NCBI GenBank assembly: GCA_938017515.1
Contig: CALIJJ010000041.1
Span: 1 to 46,236 of the forward strand
From: an uncultured Pseudanabaenaceae cyanobacterium
Lineage (GTDB): Bacteria > Cyanobacteriota > Cyanobacteriia > PCC-9006 > JAAUQQ01
Length of the DNA: 46,236 nucleotides
Reading direction: 5' to 3'
A model generated the notes under the pieces. It made no database searches. It saw only the letters and a list, made by a program, of their open reading frames with translations, and was not told where the DNA came from. Shown piece after piece: positions 16,655 through 25,249 of this stretch. The translations under genes and the position numbers were made by a program. Within the stretch, counting starts at the first letter, position 1. Each line of letters opens with the position of its first letter.

Positions 16655-19600
16655 ATGTCCTCCGATCCCTCCATCCGCGAAGAAGCCTTTCCTTATTTTG
16701 TTAATGAGGCCAGCGATCTCCTGCAAGAAATCGAGCAGGAGTTGCTGACCTTTCGGGAAGACCGGACCGCCGCCAAGGTCCACAGCCTCATGCGCTCGTC
16801 CCACACCCTCAAAGGCGCCGCCGCAACCGTTGGACTCGAAACGGTTAAACACGTGGCCCATGTGCTAGAGGACGTCTTTCGCGCGCTCTACAATCCGGAT
16901 ATTGAAATTGACGACGAAGTCGAGGCGTTGCTCTTTGAGGGCTACGACTGTTTGCGTACGCCCTTAATGGCGGAGCTGAATGGTACCCCCGTCGATGAGG
17001 AGGACATCCTCAATCGTGCGGCGGCCATCATTTCACGCTTGCAGGATAAATTGGGCGATCTGTTCGACCGAGAAACGCCCATCCCGACGGCCCAAGAGCT
17101 GGGCTTTGACGTGGTTCAGTCCATGTTCGAAGCTGGAGTTGAGCAGCGTTTGACGGCGCTACATGACGCTATCCAGGCCGGTGCTGGCGATTTGGCTTCC
17201 CAGGCCCAGACCATGTCTGAAGTGTTTTTGGGATTGGCAGAGTCGTTGCAGTTGCCGGGATTTGGCGCGATCGCCACCACCACCCTGGAAGGACTCACCC
17301 ATCACCCTGAGCTAGGCAATGCCATTGTTCAGGCGGCCTATGATGACTTCCGAGCCGCTCAGAAACTGGTGCTGGCAGGCGATCGCGAACAGGGCGGTGA
17401 CCCTTCTGAGACCCTGACCCAGTTGGCCGCTGGCCAGGGGGCCGCCACGGCCATGACGGATGCGGTCGTGACGGATGCGGCCGTGACGGATGCGGGAGCC
17501 GCGGGCGATGCCATGCCAGAGGATGCGGTGGCAGCCCTCAATGCCCTAGGGGCGGGCTTGGATAATCTCTTTGGCGACATGCCCCTGGCTGCGCCGGAGG
17601 CGGGCGTCACGGACACCACTGAAATGCCTGCTTCCTTGGGAATTTTTGGTGATCCCATCCTCGAAGAAGCTGCTCCACAGCAGGCAGAGGCTGGAACCGA
17701 GGCCCTTGAGAGTCTCGATCATTTATTTGGTGGGGTTGACCTCGGGGGAATGGAGGCGGAAACCGCCGTTTTAGGGGGTGCCACGCCTGCTGAGCCTGTT
17801 GTGCCTGAGCCTGCCGTGTCTGAGCCTGCTGTGTCTGATTCTGCGGAGGTGCTCCATCCAGTCTCGGAGTCTCCTGCCTCTGAGCCGCTCGAAAGCCTGG
17901 ATAATCTTTTTGGTGGCATTGATTTGGGGGCGATCGCAGCGGACTCGGCCGTTGCGGAATCGACTGCTGCGGAATCGGCTGTTGCGGAACCTGTGATTGC
18001 GGAACCGGTTGTTGCAGAACCTGTGGCTACAGAGCCTGTGATTGCAGAGCCTGTTGTTGCAAAACCTGTCGTTGCAAAACCTGCCGTCAAGCCTAGTCTC
18101 GTCCCAGAGACCGCTGTGGCAGGCAAGTCTACGCCTTCGCCTGCGCCCACCCCGAAATCCACGAAAAAATCTTCCCGCCAAGGGGCAACACAAATTGCGT
18201 CCAGTGGTGTAGCCAATAAACGCGTCCGTGAATCAAAGGTTAACGTCCGTGTCGGCCTTGATCAGGTGCTGCGCCTGGATCACATCGTGGGTGAATTGCT
18301 CACCAACCAGATTCAATCGGCCGAGGAAGATGAGCAATTTCGCCTGGGCATTCGTGAATTGCTCGACCAACTACGTCATCACCGTCGTACTCTGAGCGAC
18401 TTACAAAGTGCGGCTCAGCAGATTGGTTTGGATGAATGGGGCATTGACCACCCCTTGGACCAACGGTTGAGTGGCAAATCGGAAACATCCACCCGTGGTC
18501 AGGGATTTGGACGTAAACACGATGTCACTCCGAAGATCACATCGGCGGTGTCGATTCCTCAACTTCCCCTTAGTGCTCAGTTTGATGCCCTGGAGATGGA
18601 TCGCTACAGCGATCTGCATATCTTTACTCAGAAAGCGCTCAATGAAGCGGTCCAGCTCGAAATTGTCATTGAGGCCGTTGAGCAGCTCACGAAGTCTGCC
18701 CGTCAAACTCAAGATGGTCGTCACCGTCTCTTCTGCCAACTGCGCGATGACTTGGCTGCGGTTCGCCTGAAGCCGATTGGGGAATTGTTCAACCGATTCC
18801 CACGGATGCTTCAGCAACTCAGCACGACCTACAGTAAGAAGGTCAATCTGACGCTGACTGGCTCCCACGTTCTTGTGGATAAGGTGACGCTGGATTCGCT
18901 CTATGATTCGTTACTGCACCTCGTACGCAACGGTTTTGACCATGGCATTGAGGCCCCTGAACAGCGTGAGGCGAACGGGAAGCCTGCCGAGGGCAATCTG
19001 GAGCTTAAGGCCTATCAGCAGGGCAATCGGACCGTCATCGAAATTTCCGATGATGGCCAAGGGGTTGACCTAGAGCGCATCGCGGCTAAGGCCATTGAGC
19101 AGGGCCTGATCAATGTCACCGAAACGGCAGATTATTCTGAAGCGGAACTGCTGGAGTTCCTCTTCCACCCTGGTTTCTCCACGGCTTCGAAGCTTAGTGA
19201 CCTGTCGGGTCGGGGCGTGGGGCTGGATGTGGTGCGATCGCAAATTGAAAAACTAGACGGTGCCATTTCCATTCGTTCTGAACGGGGCAAAGGGACGACC
19301 TTTATTCTGTCGATGCCTCTTTCCGTAACGATTACCAAGCAGCTCATTTGTAAGAGCCATGGCAGTACCTACGCGATCGCCGCGGACACCATTGAGCAAG
19401 TTTTGTTACCCCGTTCCAGTCAGCTGCGTGACCTGGGCGATGGTCGCCTTGTCATGGAGTTAAACCAGCGCGATGTGAACGAGCAGGTGCCCGTGCAACC
19501 GCTCTATCACCTGATTCAATACGCCCACGGTACTCCCGGTGCCATGGACCTCGCAGATGTAACGGCCAAGCCGATTCTGCTGGTGTCCTGCCCGGATGGT

Positions 19601-20281
19601 CTACGCGGCATTCAGGTGGATCAGGTCATGGGAGAGCAGGAGGTTTCCATCCGTAGCCTGGGCTCGGCGATTGATTCTCCCGCCTACATCCAGGGTTGTA
19701 CGGTCCTGGGGGATAGCAATTTGGCCCTGGCCATTGAGCCGAATACGCTCCTGGCCCAGACCTATGAGTCGGCCCAGGCTCGCAGCGTGGCCATTGGTAT
19801 GCATGAGCCTAGCAGCCGTAGCCAAGCCACGCGTCTGATGATTATTGATGATTCCCTCACCCAGCGCAGCACATTGGAGCGATCGCTGAAAACGGTGGGA
19901 TACGAAGTCACCCAGGCAGAGGATGGTCTCGATGCTTTAGTGAATCTGAAACAAAATTCCAATATTGACCTGATTGTTTGCGACCTGGAAATGCCTCGCA
20001 TGAATGGTTTCGAATTTATCAGTCAAACCCGTACGCTGGCCGGTATCTCTGAGATTCCCATTGTGATTCTCACCTCCCGCAGTGGTGGCAAGTATCGTCA
20101 GTTGGCCTTGGAACTGGGGGCGGCTGCATTCCTCAGTAAGCCCTACACCGACTACGCATTGCTCAATACGGTGAGCGAGCTCTTGCAGGACTCGTCCAAA
20201 AAGCGCTCGGGTCAGCCGCGAACCTCCCCTGCCCCGGATCGGTCCGTGAGCGATGCGACAAAAGCCCCTGCCTTGACCTAA
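16655..20281 (+). CDS. pixL: CheA-type histidine kinase with C-terminal receiver (PixL type)
   Basis: The protein has 1208 residues from ATG 16655; the 20 residues upstream in frame are not conserved-looking. Layout: Hpt domain (5-130) with phospho-histidine H50 in SSHTLKGAA; a second helical region (145-240); an acidic Ala/Pro/Val/Glu-rich linker (250-500); a dimerisation region (527-700); the ATPase domain (740-890: N759 in LVRNGFDHG, DDGQGVD, GRGVGLDVV, GKGTTF); a CheW-like domain (890-1040); and a receiver (1058-1178) with phospho-acceptor D1110. It should take signals from PixJ through PixI, autophosphorylate and pass phosphate to PixG, PixH or its own receiver. The linker has three copies of an LDxLFG motif and a run of xEPVV repeats. 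Confidence 0.9.
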   Translation: MSSDPSIREEAFPYFVNEASDLLQEIEQELLTFREDRTAAKVHSLMRSSHTLKGAAATVGLETVKHVAHVLEDVFRALYNPDIEIDDEVEALLFEGYDCLRTPLMAELNGTPVDEEDILNRAAAIISRLQDKLGDLFDRETPIPTAQELGFDVVQSMFEAGVEQRLTALHDAIQAGAGDLASQAQTMSEVFLGLAESLQLPGFGAIATTTLEGLTHHPELGNAIVQAAYDDFRAAQKLVLAGDREQGGDPSETLTQLAAGQGAATAMTDAVVTDAAVTDAGAAGDAMPEDAVAALNALGAGLDNLFGDMPLAAPEAGVTDTTEMPASLGIFGDPILEEAAPQQAEAGTEALESLDHLFGGVDLGGMEAETAVLGGATPAEPVVPEPAVSEPAVSDSAEVLHPVSESPASEPLESLDNLFGGIDLGAIAADSAVAESTAAESAVAEPVIAEPVVAEPVATEPVIAEPVVAKPVVAKPAVKPSLVPETAVAGKSTPSPAPTPKSTKKSSRQGATQIASSGVANKRVRESKVNVRVGLDQVLRLDHIVGELLTNQIQSAEEDEQFRLGIRELLDQLRHHRRTLSDLQSAAQQIGLDEWGIDHPLDQRLSGKSETSTRGQGFGRKHDVTPKITSAVSIPQLPLSAQFDALEMDRYSDLHIFTQKALNEAVQLEIVIEAVEQLTKSARQTQDGRHRLFCQLRDDLAAVRLKPIGELFNRFPRMLQQLSTTYSKKVNLTLTGSHVLVDKVTLDSLYDSLLHLVRNGFDHGIEAPEQREANGKPAEGNLELKAYQQGNRTVIEISDDGQGVDLERIAAKAIEQGLINVTETADYSEAELLEFLFHPGFSTASKLSDLSGRGVGLDVVRSQIEKLDGAISIRSERGKGTTFILSMPLSVTITKQLICKSHGSTYAIAADTIEQVLLPRSSQLRDLGDGRLVMELNQRDVNEQVPVQPLYHLIQYAHGTPGAMDLADVTAKPILLVSCPDGLRGIQVDQVMGEQEVSIRSLGSAIDSPAYIQGCTVLGDSNLALAIEPNTLLAQTYESAQARSVAIGMHEPSSRSQATRLMIIDDSLTQRSTLERSLKTVGYEVTQAEDGLDALVNLKQNSNIDLIVCDLEMPRMNGFEFISQTRTLAGISEIPIVILTSRSGGKYRQLALELGAAAFLSKPYTDYALLNTVSELLQDSSKKRSGQPRTSPAPDRSVSDATKAPALT
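17453..17497 (+). repeat. three 15-bp in-frame repeats in pixL
   Basis: Units of rTGACGGATGCGGyC type begin at 17453, 17468 and 17483. They encode MTDAV, VTDAA and VTDAG at the start of the disordered linker. Confidence 0.75.
17935..18090 (+). repeat. 15-bp in-frame repeats encoding the AEPVV-rich linker of pixL
   Basis: About ten diverged 15-bp units encode five-residue steps such as AEPVI, AEPVV, TEPVI and AKPVV. The result is an extended Pro/Val linker that changes from acidic to basic (AKP) before the dimerisation domain. Confidence 0.75.
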
Positions 20282-20352
20282 CCGCCTGCCGGTGAAGCCC
20301 CCTCCCCTTGGCATTGATCTGTTGACTTAACCCTTGAGATTGATTGAAGCCG

Positions 20353-20868
20353 ATGACCGACGCAACTTCCACGCCTCAGACCTGTAAAGCGGTGGTCTTC
20401 TCCACTGCGGGCCATCGGTTTGCCCTACCGCTCAATGCCATCGCCCGCATTATTCACCGGGCTTTGCTCCAGAGCGATCGCACCATTGAGGGTCTGTTCT
20501 ATTTTGAAAATCAGCCGCTGGATATGATTGATTTGGGGCAATTGTTGCAGGGCACAACATCCGCCCCCAGTCATCTCCAGAACATCGCTCAGTTTTTTGT
20601 TCTGATCCAGATGGGCCAGCAGCAGGGGGGCATTGCTGCCGATGCTCCACCAGTCCTGATGGACTTGTCGTTGGACCTTGTCCATGAAGTTCCTAGCGCC
20701 TACCGGCAGACGCTGCAGGGGCTAGCCAGCCACATGATTTCGTTGGAAACGCAGCAGGACAGTCAGGGGGAAATGGACACCATTTTCTTGCTCGATCTCC
20801 AACAGGTTGTGATGCGGTTGAATTCTGTGTCTGCATCTCCCAATCCTTCTAACCTGATGCCTGTGTAG
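20353..20868 (+). CDS. second CheW-like protein
   Basis: The 171-residue protein starts at ATG 20353; a TTG three codons upstream is less likely. The CheW-type fold is seen in CKAVVFSTAGHRFALPLNAIARII (strand 1 and turn), FYFENQPLDMIDLGQLL (the segment that contacts partners) and a C-terminal strand-helix with IFLLDLQQVVMRL. Similarity is weaker than for PixI, and the central part is Gln-rich. It lies 71 bp after pixL on the same strand and is followed by a possible terminator, so it appears to close the operon. It may couple a different receptor or compete with PixI. The Synechocystis tax1 order known to me does not include such a gene at this place. Confidence 0.65.
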   Translation: MTDATSTPQTCKAVVFSTAGHRFALPLNAIARIIHRALLQSDRTIEGLFYFENQPLDMIDLGQLLQGTTSAPSHLQNIAQFFVLIQMGQQQGGIAADAPPVLMDLSLDLVHEVPSAYRQTLQGLASHMISLETQQDSQGEMDTIFLLDLQQVVMRLNSVSASPNPSNLMPV

Positions 20869-20881
20869 CGGGAATGTACAA

Positions 20882-20913
20882 AACCCTTGCTGCGAGGGTT
20901 ATTCAGAGTTTTT
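20882..20913 (+). terminator. probable terminator of the pix operon
   Basis: AACCCT (20882-20887) pairs with AGGGTT (20895-20900) around a 7-nt loop; a T-run follows at 20909-20913 after eight mixed bases. The stem is short, so termination may be partial. Confidence 0.4.
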
Positions 20914-21171
20914 GAGTCTTCACAGTCGTTCTCGCCCATCGTTTTCTCTCGCTGATCGCTTTATTGTTGAGCCCCCTATTTTGGTGCCATCTTTCAGGCC
21001 AGGATAGGGGACTATTCATTGGGCCTGTTGATTAACCGGTAGATTAAGCCTGTTGATGGAAGCGTGCGGAAAGGGCGGGTTGGGGACTGTGGTTTATGAG
21101 GGAGTCTCGTCTTGGAATGCATAATCCTGGGCAGATGGACCGATTAACTAAAAGCGTGCGCTACCGCTGTC

Positions 21172-21186
21172 GTTATTTGGAATAAC
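21172..21186. promoter_or_regulatory. 15-bp palindrome directly before the DUF3352 gene
   Basis: GTTATTTGGAATAAC is a perfect 6-bp inverted repeat with a 3-bp centre and ends five bases before the ATG. It occupies the ribosome binding region, so it could be an operator or an RNA hairpin that limits translation. Confidence 0.35.
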
Positions 21187-21191
21187 TCACA

Positions 21192-22865
21192 ATGAGCTTG
21201 ATTCGTAATACTGCTATTGCCCTGGGGGCTACGACGGCGGTGGCCGGTGGTACGTTGGCCTACGTTCACTTCAATGGGATTCCCTTTGCAGGGGGAGATA
21301 GTGCGGGGTACGCCAGCGCCGATCTGATTCCCGATGATGCGACCATGGCGGTTCATCTTTCTGTCGAGCCTCAGGAATGGGCTAAGTTGGGCCAGTTTGG
21401 CACGGCTGCGATGCAGAAGCAACTGGAAGGGGGGCTCCAGACCCTTGAGAAGGAAGCGATCGCCGAATCGGGTATCTCCCTTGAAAAAGATGTCCTGCCC
21501 ATTGTCAGCGGCATTACGCTGGCGATGCTGCCTGCAACGGAAGTTGAGTCGGCGAATACCCCTGAATTCCTCGTGGTCGTGGGCATCAAGAACCCCACGA
21601 AGGCCCTGGGCTTACTGAAGAAGCTCAACGGTGGCTCCGATGTCGAACTCAAGACGTTTGAACACCAAGGCGTCACCGTCACTGAGATGATTCCTGCGGA
21701 GGAAGGCGCAGAGAGTCTCTTCTCGGTGTTGCTGGGCCAAAAGCTGGTGGTCTCCCCCACCCGCCGTCCGGTGGAAATGGCAATTGAAACCTCCAAAGGT
21801 GAACCATCCCTGGCGGACCTCCCCGGCGCCGCTGCTGCGCTGAAGAGCGATCTGGGGGTTGAGAATCCGGTGGCGCGTTTCTACGTCCCGAACTACGGCA
21901 ATTTGATGAACAGCATCTTGGCGGCTTCGCCCGATGCCCCTCCTTTGTCGGCTGAGATGCGAGCGCAACTGGCTCAGGTGGAGTCGGTTCACATGGGCAT
22001 GGGTATTGGCGACAATGGCATCCACTTCAAGAGCATCACGAAGCTGGATCCGACCTTGCGCCCTGCGGATTATCAGGCTACGCCCAATCGCACGCCGGAG
22101 CGTTTCCCCGCTGATACCGTTGCGTTCTTCAATGGCCAGGGCATTGGTCAATACTGGGACCAGATGGTGGACCAGGCGGAAGCATTGCCAGAGAGCGCCA
22201 TGGTCTTTGATATGCTGCGCGACGGTGCCAAGCAGTTTGACCTCGACCTGGACAAGGATGTCTTTGGCTGGATGACCGGTGAGTTTGCCTTTGGCATCAT
22301 GCCGGTGTCGGCGGACCAGGGCATTGTGGGTCAGGTGGGCTTTGGGACAGCGTTGGTGATGGATAGTGGCGATCGCCCCACCACGGAATCCACGCTCAAG
22401 AAATTGGACAAGCTAGCCAAGCAAAACTATCTGGAGACCAAGCAGCGCCAGGTGGGTGGGACCGACGTGATGGAGTGGTTGGCCCCCAGCGAGCCCCCTG
22501 AAGCGGTGGTGGGTCACGGCTGGATTGACCAGGACTCCATGTTCATCGCAGCGGGCAAACCTGTGGTGGAGCTGATGGCCCAGGCCCCCCAGCAGCCTCT
22601 CTCCGGTAGCCCCATTTTCCAGGCGGTCATGGCAGAGCTGCCCAAGAAGGGCATGGGCTATGGCTTTATCAACGTTGAAGCGGCCCTCGCGACTCCCCAG
22701 GCTTCCATGGTTATGTCCATGGCGAGTGAGCCGGAAGCGACCGATGTCCTGAGCACGGTTCAGGCGATCGGTATGGCCTCTAGTTGGGAGAAGGCAGATA
22801 CCTCTGAAGTTGAGATGTATGTGGCTCTGAAGAAAACCAAGGACCTGGAAGCCAGCGCTCGCTAG
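21192..22865 (+). CDS. DUF3352 family protein, exported or membrane-anchored
   Basis: The 557-residue protein has an N-terminal hydrophobic stretch (about 5-25, ALGATTAVAGGTLAYVHF) that serves as signal or anchor. The mature part begins with LIPDDATMAVHLS, followed by repeated beta-strand segments such as LVVVGIKNP, AVGHGWIDQD and GYGFINVEAAL, as in the cyanobacterial DUF3352 family. Function is unknown; it is probably periplasmic or lumenal. The start is ATG at 21192. The stop codon sits inside a 17-bp tandem duplication, and a strong hairpin lies 47 bp further on. The convergent neighbour is a SpoIID-domain gene. The family call is from remembered sequence character, so it is less certain than that the gene is real. 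Confidence 0.7.
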   Translation: MSLIRNTAIALGATTAVAGGTLAYVHFNGIPFAGGDSAGYASADLIPDDATMAVHLSVEPQEWAKLGQFGTAAMQKQLEGGLQTLEKEAIAESGISLEKDVLPIVSGITLAMLPATEVESANTPEFLVVVGIKNPTKALGLLKKLNGGSDVELKTFEHQGVTVTEMIPAEEGAESLFSVLLGQKLVVSPTRRPVEMAIETSKGEPSLADLPGAAAALKSDLGVENPVARFYVPNYGNLMNSILAASPDAPPLSAEMRAQLAQVESVHMGMGIGDNGIHFKSITKLDPTLRPADYQATPNRTPERFPADTVAFFNGQGIGQYWDQMVDQAEALPESAMVFDMLRDGAKQFDLDLDKDVFGWMTGEFAFGIMPVSADQGIVGQVGFGTALVMDSGDRPTTESTLKKLDKLAKQNYLETKQRQVGGTDVMEWLAPSEPPEAVVGHGWIDQDSMFIAAGKPVVELMAQAPQQPLSGSPIFQAVMAELPKKGMGYGFINVEAALATPQASMVMSMASEPEATDVLSTVQAIGMASSWEKADTSEVEMYVALKKTKDLEASAR

Positions 22866-22892
22866 GAGATTAACCTCGCTAGGATATCAACC
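22859..22892. repeat. 17-bp tandem duplication across the DUF3352 stop codon
   Basis: TCGCTAGGAGATTAACC (22859-22875) is followed by TCGCTAGGATATCAACC (22876-22892), differing at three positions. The TAG stop (22863-22865) lies in the first copy. Confidence 0.75.
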
Positions 22893-22911
22893 CTGGATTG
22901 AGTCCTGATTG

Positions 22912-22946
22912 ATAATCCAGGGTCGGCATTCCCGACCCTGGATTAT
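22912..22946. terminator. strong bidirectional hairpin between convergent genes
   Basis: A perfect 15-bp inverted repeat, ATAATCCAGGGTCGG (22912-22926) and its complement (22932-22946), has a 5-nt loop. It lies between the convergent DUF3352 and SpoIID genes. The flanks are only weakly T-rich, so it may act as a terminator or an RNA 3'-end stabiliser for both. Confidence 0.65.
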
Positions 22947-22950
22947 TGTG

Positions 22951-22992
22951 GATGGCCTGATTGCGGATGGCCTGATTGCGGATGGTCTATGG
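22951..22992. repeat. 15-bp tandem repeats
   Basis: GATGGCCTGATTGCG occurs at 22951-22965 and 22966-22980, then a partial diverged copy from 22981. It lies in the spacer between convergent genes. Confidence 0.7.
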
Positions 22993-23010
22993 TGCGCCAC
23001 GGATTTGGGA

Positions 23011-23029
23011 GGGCGCGGAATTCGCGCCC
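23011..23029. repeat. palindrome with flanks like dispersed cyanobacterial intergenic elements
   Basis: GGGCGCG (23011-23017) and CGCGCCC (23023-23029) flank GAATT. The neighbouring CCCCTACGGTAGG-like flank resembles short dispersed palindromic elements common in cyanobacterial intergenic DNA. This window has only one copy, so mobility cannot be shown. Confidence 0.4.
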
Positions 23030-23048
23030 CTACGGTAGGATGTGAGGC

Positions 23049-24464
23049 TTAATTTGTATCTAGGGCCAACCGACCGAGGCTGGTTTCTGGATAGTAATAG
23101 CCCAGAATTTGTAGGTAGTTATATCCCTGCTCCGACAAATCCCGCGCGCCAAGCTGGCTCATGCCGCCACCCTGGAAGGCTTCCATGACGATGTCATCGG
23201 AGGCTGCGTAGAGAGATTCGACAATACCGCCGTCGTAGCTGATGAATTCACCTGCTGTTTCATGGACGGCTTGCTTGACGCGGTCGTCTTCGGTTTGGGT
23301 GCCCTTGTAGACCTGGTAGGACTCCGAGTCGCCAATGTGGAAATGTTCCTTGGCGGGGCGGAAGTAGTAGGTGAGGGCGTAGGAGCGGGCGGCGACGGTT
23401 TGGGCCTTGAGCGAGGCGATGGGCCAACTGGCCGAGACTTCGCTGCCGACAACGCTGTAGAGGTAGTGCAGCATGTCGATGTGATTCACCGCGAGGACGG
23501 TGCTGCCCTGGCAGAAGAATTGGATGCGGCCCCGGTAGGAGCGATCGCGCACATAGTTCAACCCGCCCTGAACCGGTGCCATTAGTACCGTGCCAGGGAG
23601 TGACTGCTGACCATTGAGAATAAGATTTTGTCCGTCACAGGCCATGGAATGGTCACCGGCCTGGATTTCTGCCAGGGCCTGTCCTTCCGTGGTGAACAGG
23701 ACGCCGCCGTTGCTGACGCCCATGCTGAGGTTGGTGTCTCCTTCGGCGATCGCCACCTGCATGACAATGGCCTGGTCCACCGCCGGATTACCATCCGTAA
23801 CGACGTTCGGGGCAGGGGCTTCTGCTTGGGCGGCGGCCTGGGCAGCGGCCTGCTGAGCTTGTTGGGCGGCGGCAATTTGCTGTTGCCGAGCGACGGCTTC
23901 TGCTTCCGCTTGGGCGGCGGCCACGTCTGCTTCGCTGGGAATGTTGTCTGAATTGGTGGCGTCGGGGCCCGCGGCTAGCTCAACGTCGGTTTTGCCGCTG
24001 CTGATGGGGTCTGCGACGGTTTTGTTGGAGCTGTCAGTGCTAGGGGCAGGAGCATTCGCGATCGCCTCGTTGTCCGAGCTGTCGCTATTGGAAGGGGTGG
24101 AAGATTTGGCCGCTGGACGCTCTTGATAGGCATTGGGGTCAGCCGCCGCATCAAAATCCTCTGCGTTGGTGGTGAGGATGTTGGAGCTGGCTGTAATGTT
24201 GGTGCCAGGCTGATCTAGCTGATCCGGGTCTAGCTGGCCAGGGGACGGATTGGCGGCGATCACCTGCGCCTCCCCGGCTGCTTGGCCTGATTTCTGGCTG
24301 CGCTCCAGACGCTCAACTTCGGTTTCCGTGGCGCTCGAAGGTTGGGTTAACTGATTGGGTTGGAGCCACATCCAACTGCCCAGCAGCAGCAGTCCTAAGG
24401 GAGAGAGCCACAGTCCCGGGTAAGCGCGAAACCACTGCACAAAAAGCTGTCGAATATCCTTCAT
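23049..24464 (-). CDS. SpoIID/LytB domain protein, membrane-anchored
   Basis: The 471-residue protein starts at ATG 24464; the frame opens at 24560 but the extra 32 residues lack a plausible start. It has one N-terminal membrane helix (about 20-38), then a long Ala/Gln/Glu/Ser-rich linker (to about 230) and a C-terminal SpoIID domain. The latter shows YRGRIQFFCQGSTVLAVNHIDM-type strands, YLYSVVGSEVSASWPIASLK, AQTVAARSYAL and SYQVYKGT, the conserved core of the family. SpoIID proteins are peptidoglycan lytic transglycosylases in spore formers; LytB is an amidase enhancer. In cyanobacteria the role is cell-wall remodelling by inference. The C-terminus GMSQLGARDLSEQG is also conserved in the family. 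Confidence 0.85.
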   Translation of the reverse strand: MKDIRQLFVQWFRAYPGLWLSPLGLLLLGSWMWLQPNQLTQPSSATETEVERLERSQKSGQAAGEAQVIAANPSPGQLDPDQLDQPGTNITASSNILTTNAEDFDAAADPNAYQERPAAKSSTPSNSDSSDNEAIANAPAPSTDSSNKTVADPISSGKTDVELAAGPDATNSDNIPSEADVAAAQAEAEAVARQQQIAAAQQAQQAAAQAAAQAEAPAPNVVTDGNPAVDQAIVMQVAIAEGDTNLSMGVSNGGVLFTTEGQALAEIQAGDHSMACDGQNLILNGQQSLPGTVLMAPVQGGLNYVRDRSYRGRIQFFCQGSTVLAVNHIDMLHYLYSVVGSEVSASWPIASLKAQTVAARSYALTYYFRPAKEHFHIGDSESYQVYKGTQTEDDRVKQAVHETAGEFISYDGGIVESLYAASDDIVMEAFQGGGMSQLGARDLSEQGYNYLQILGYYYPETSLGRLALDTN

Positions 24465-24608
24465 TCCAAATTCGCCTGTCTCAATGAATCGTGCGATCGT
24501 GCTGGATGGATGCGAACCTGACCCCTGGAATAGACCTAGACCAAAACTAGATCTGAGCAAAAATTAGACTGGATACAAAAAGCAGCTCCCATTAAACCAA
24601 AAGTCGGT

Positions 24609-24980
24609 CTAACTTGCCGAGGCATCGCCATTGCGCTGTTTGAGTAGGGTTTGAATCCCCAGACCAAAGATCCCCAAAGCGGTCAGGGCAAAGACTGCCG
24701 TTGCCATGGCAAATAGCCCTGCAATCAGGGTTCGCACCGCCACAGAAATATTCACCGCTATATAGTTCGTGGACTCGAAGGGGTGAGCCGCAAAGTTTGC
24801 ACCAACTTTTTTAGTGATGCTGTAGGCCACCCAAGCCAGGGCTGCCGCGACTGCCGAACCGTTGAGACACTGCAGCGGGGTCGCTGGCGATTTTTCCGTC
24901 GTCTTTTCAGCTGCGATCTCTGCCTCTGTGGTGGGGCTTGAGGCCGCTTTTGAGGATGGGGAGGGGCGTTCGTCGGTCAT
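24609..24980 (-). CDS. DUF3082 family small membrane protein
   Basis: The 123-residue protein has a Ser/Pro/Glu/Thr-rich N-terminus (1-34) and two membrane helices (about 42-54 and 82-112), the second containing VRTLIAGLFAMATAVFALTALG. The arrangement P-x-Q-C-L-N-G-S before helix 1 and NISVAVRTL before helix 2 fits the cyanobacterial DUF3082 family. Function is unknown. The gene lies 144 bp upstream of the SpoIID gene on the same strand. In several cyanobacteria I recall DUF3082 genes close to ispE; ispE is nearby here but separated by a plus-strand gene. Confidence 0.7.
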   Translation of the reverse strand: MTDERPSPSSKAASSPTTEAEIAAEKTTEKSPATPLQCLNGSAVAAALAWVAYSITKKVGANFAAHPFESTNYIAVNISVAVRTLIAGLFAMATAVFALTALGIFGLGIQTLLKQRNGDASAS

Positions 24981-25022
24981 GGCAGATCACATAAAGAAGA
25001 TCAGGATGCGTTTGACTATCTT

Positions 25023-25060
25023 ACCGAGTTGCCTTCCGACTGACCGAGTTGCCTTCCGAG
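25023..25060. repeat. 20-bp tandem duplication in the spacer before the DUF3082 gene
   Basis: ACCGAGTTGCCTTCCGA occurs at 25023-25039 and 25043-25059, a period of 20 bp. It is in the presumed leader region of the DUF3082 gene on the minus strand. Confidence 0.75.
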
Positions 25061-25249
25061 TCCAATCGCTGGCTGGGCTGAGCCGCCAACTGATTGATGG
25101 ACTTCCCCTCAAGGCGAGCGTGGCTTCTCTCCCGGCTCTCTCCCGGCGACTTTGAGCATGAGGCATCACCAATCACTATTTTTCCAGTATAAAAAATAAC
25201 AATGCTTGTGTATTATTTTTATCAATGAATTACGCAGAGGCATCCAGGT

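Larger units (their letters stand above)
20869..21191. other. 323-bp spacer between the pix operon and the DUF3352 gene
   Basis: No gene is seen. It holds a terminator-like hairpin near the left end (20882-20913) and a 15-bp palindrome just before the next ATG (21172-21186). Between them is featureless sequence with a few imperfect GATTAA repeats (about 21030-21055). Confidence 0.6.

Noticed and set aside
24987..25172. 61-codon frame on the minus strand in the DUF3082 upstream spacer
   Set aside because: It contains a tandem duplication, has no protein-like features, and the spacer is better read as leader sequence.
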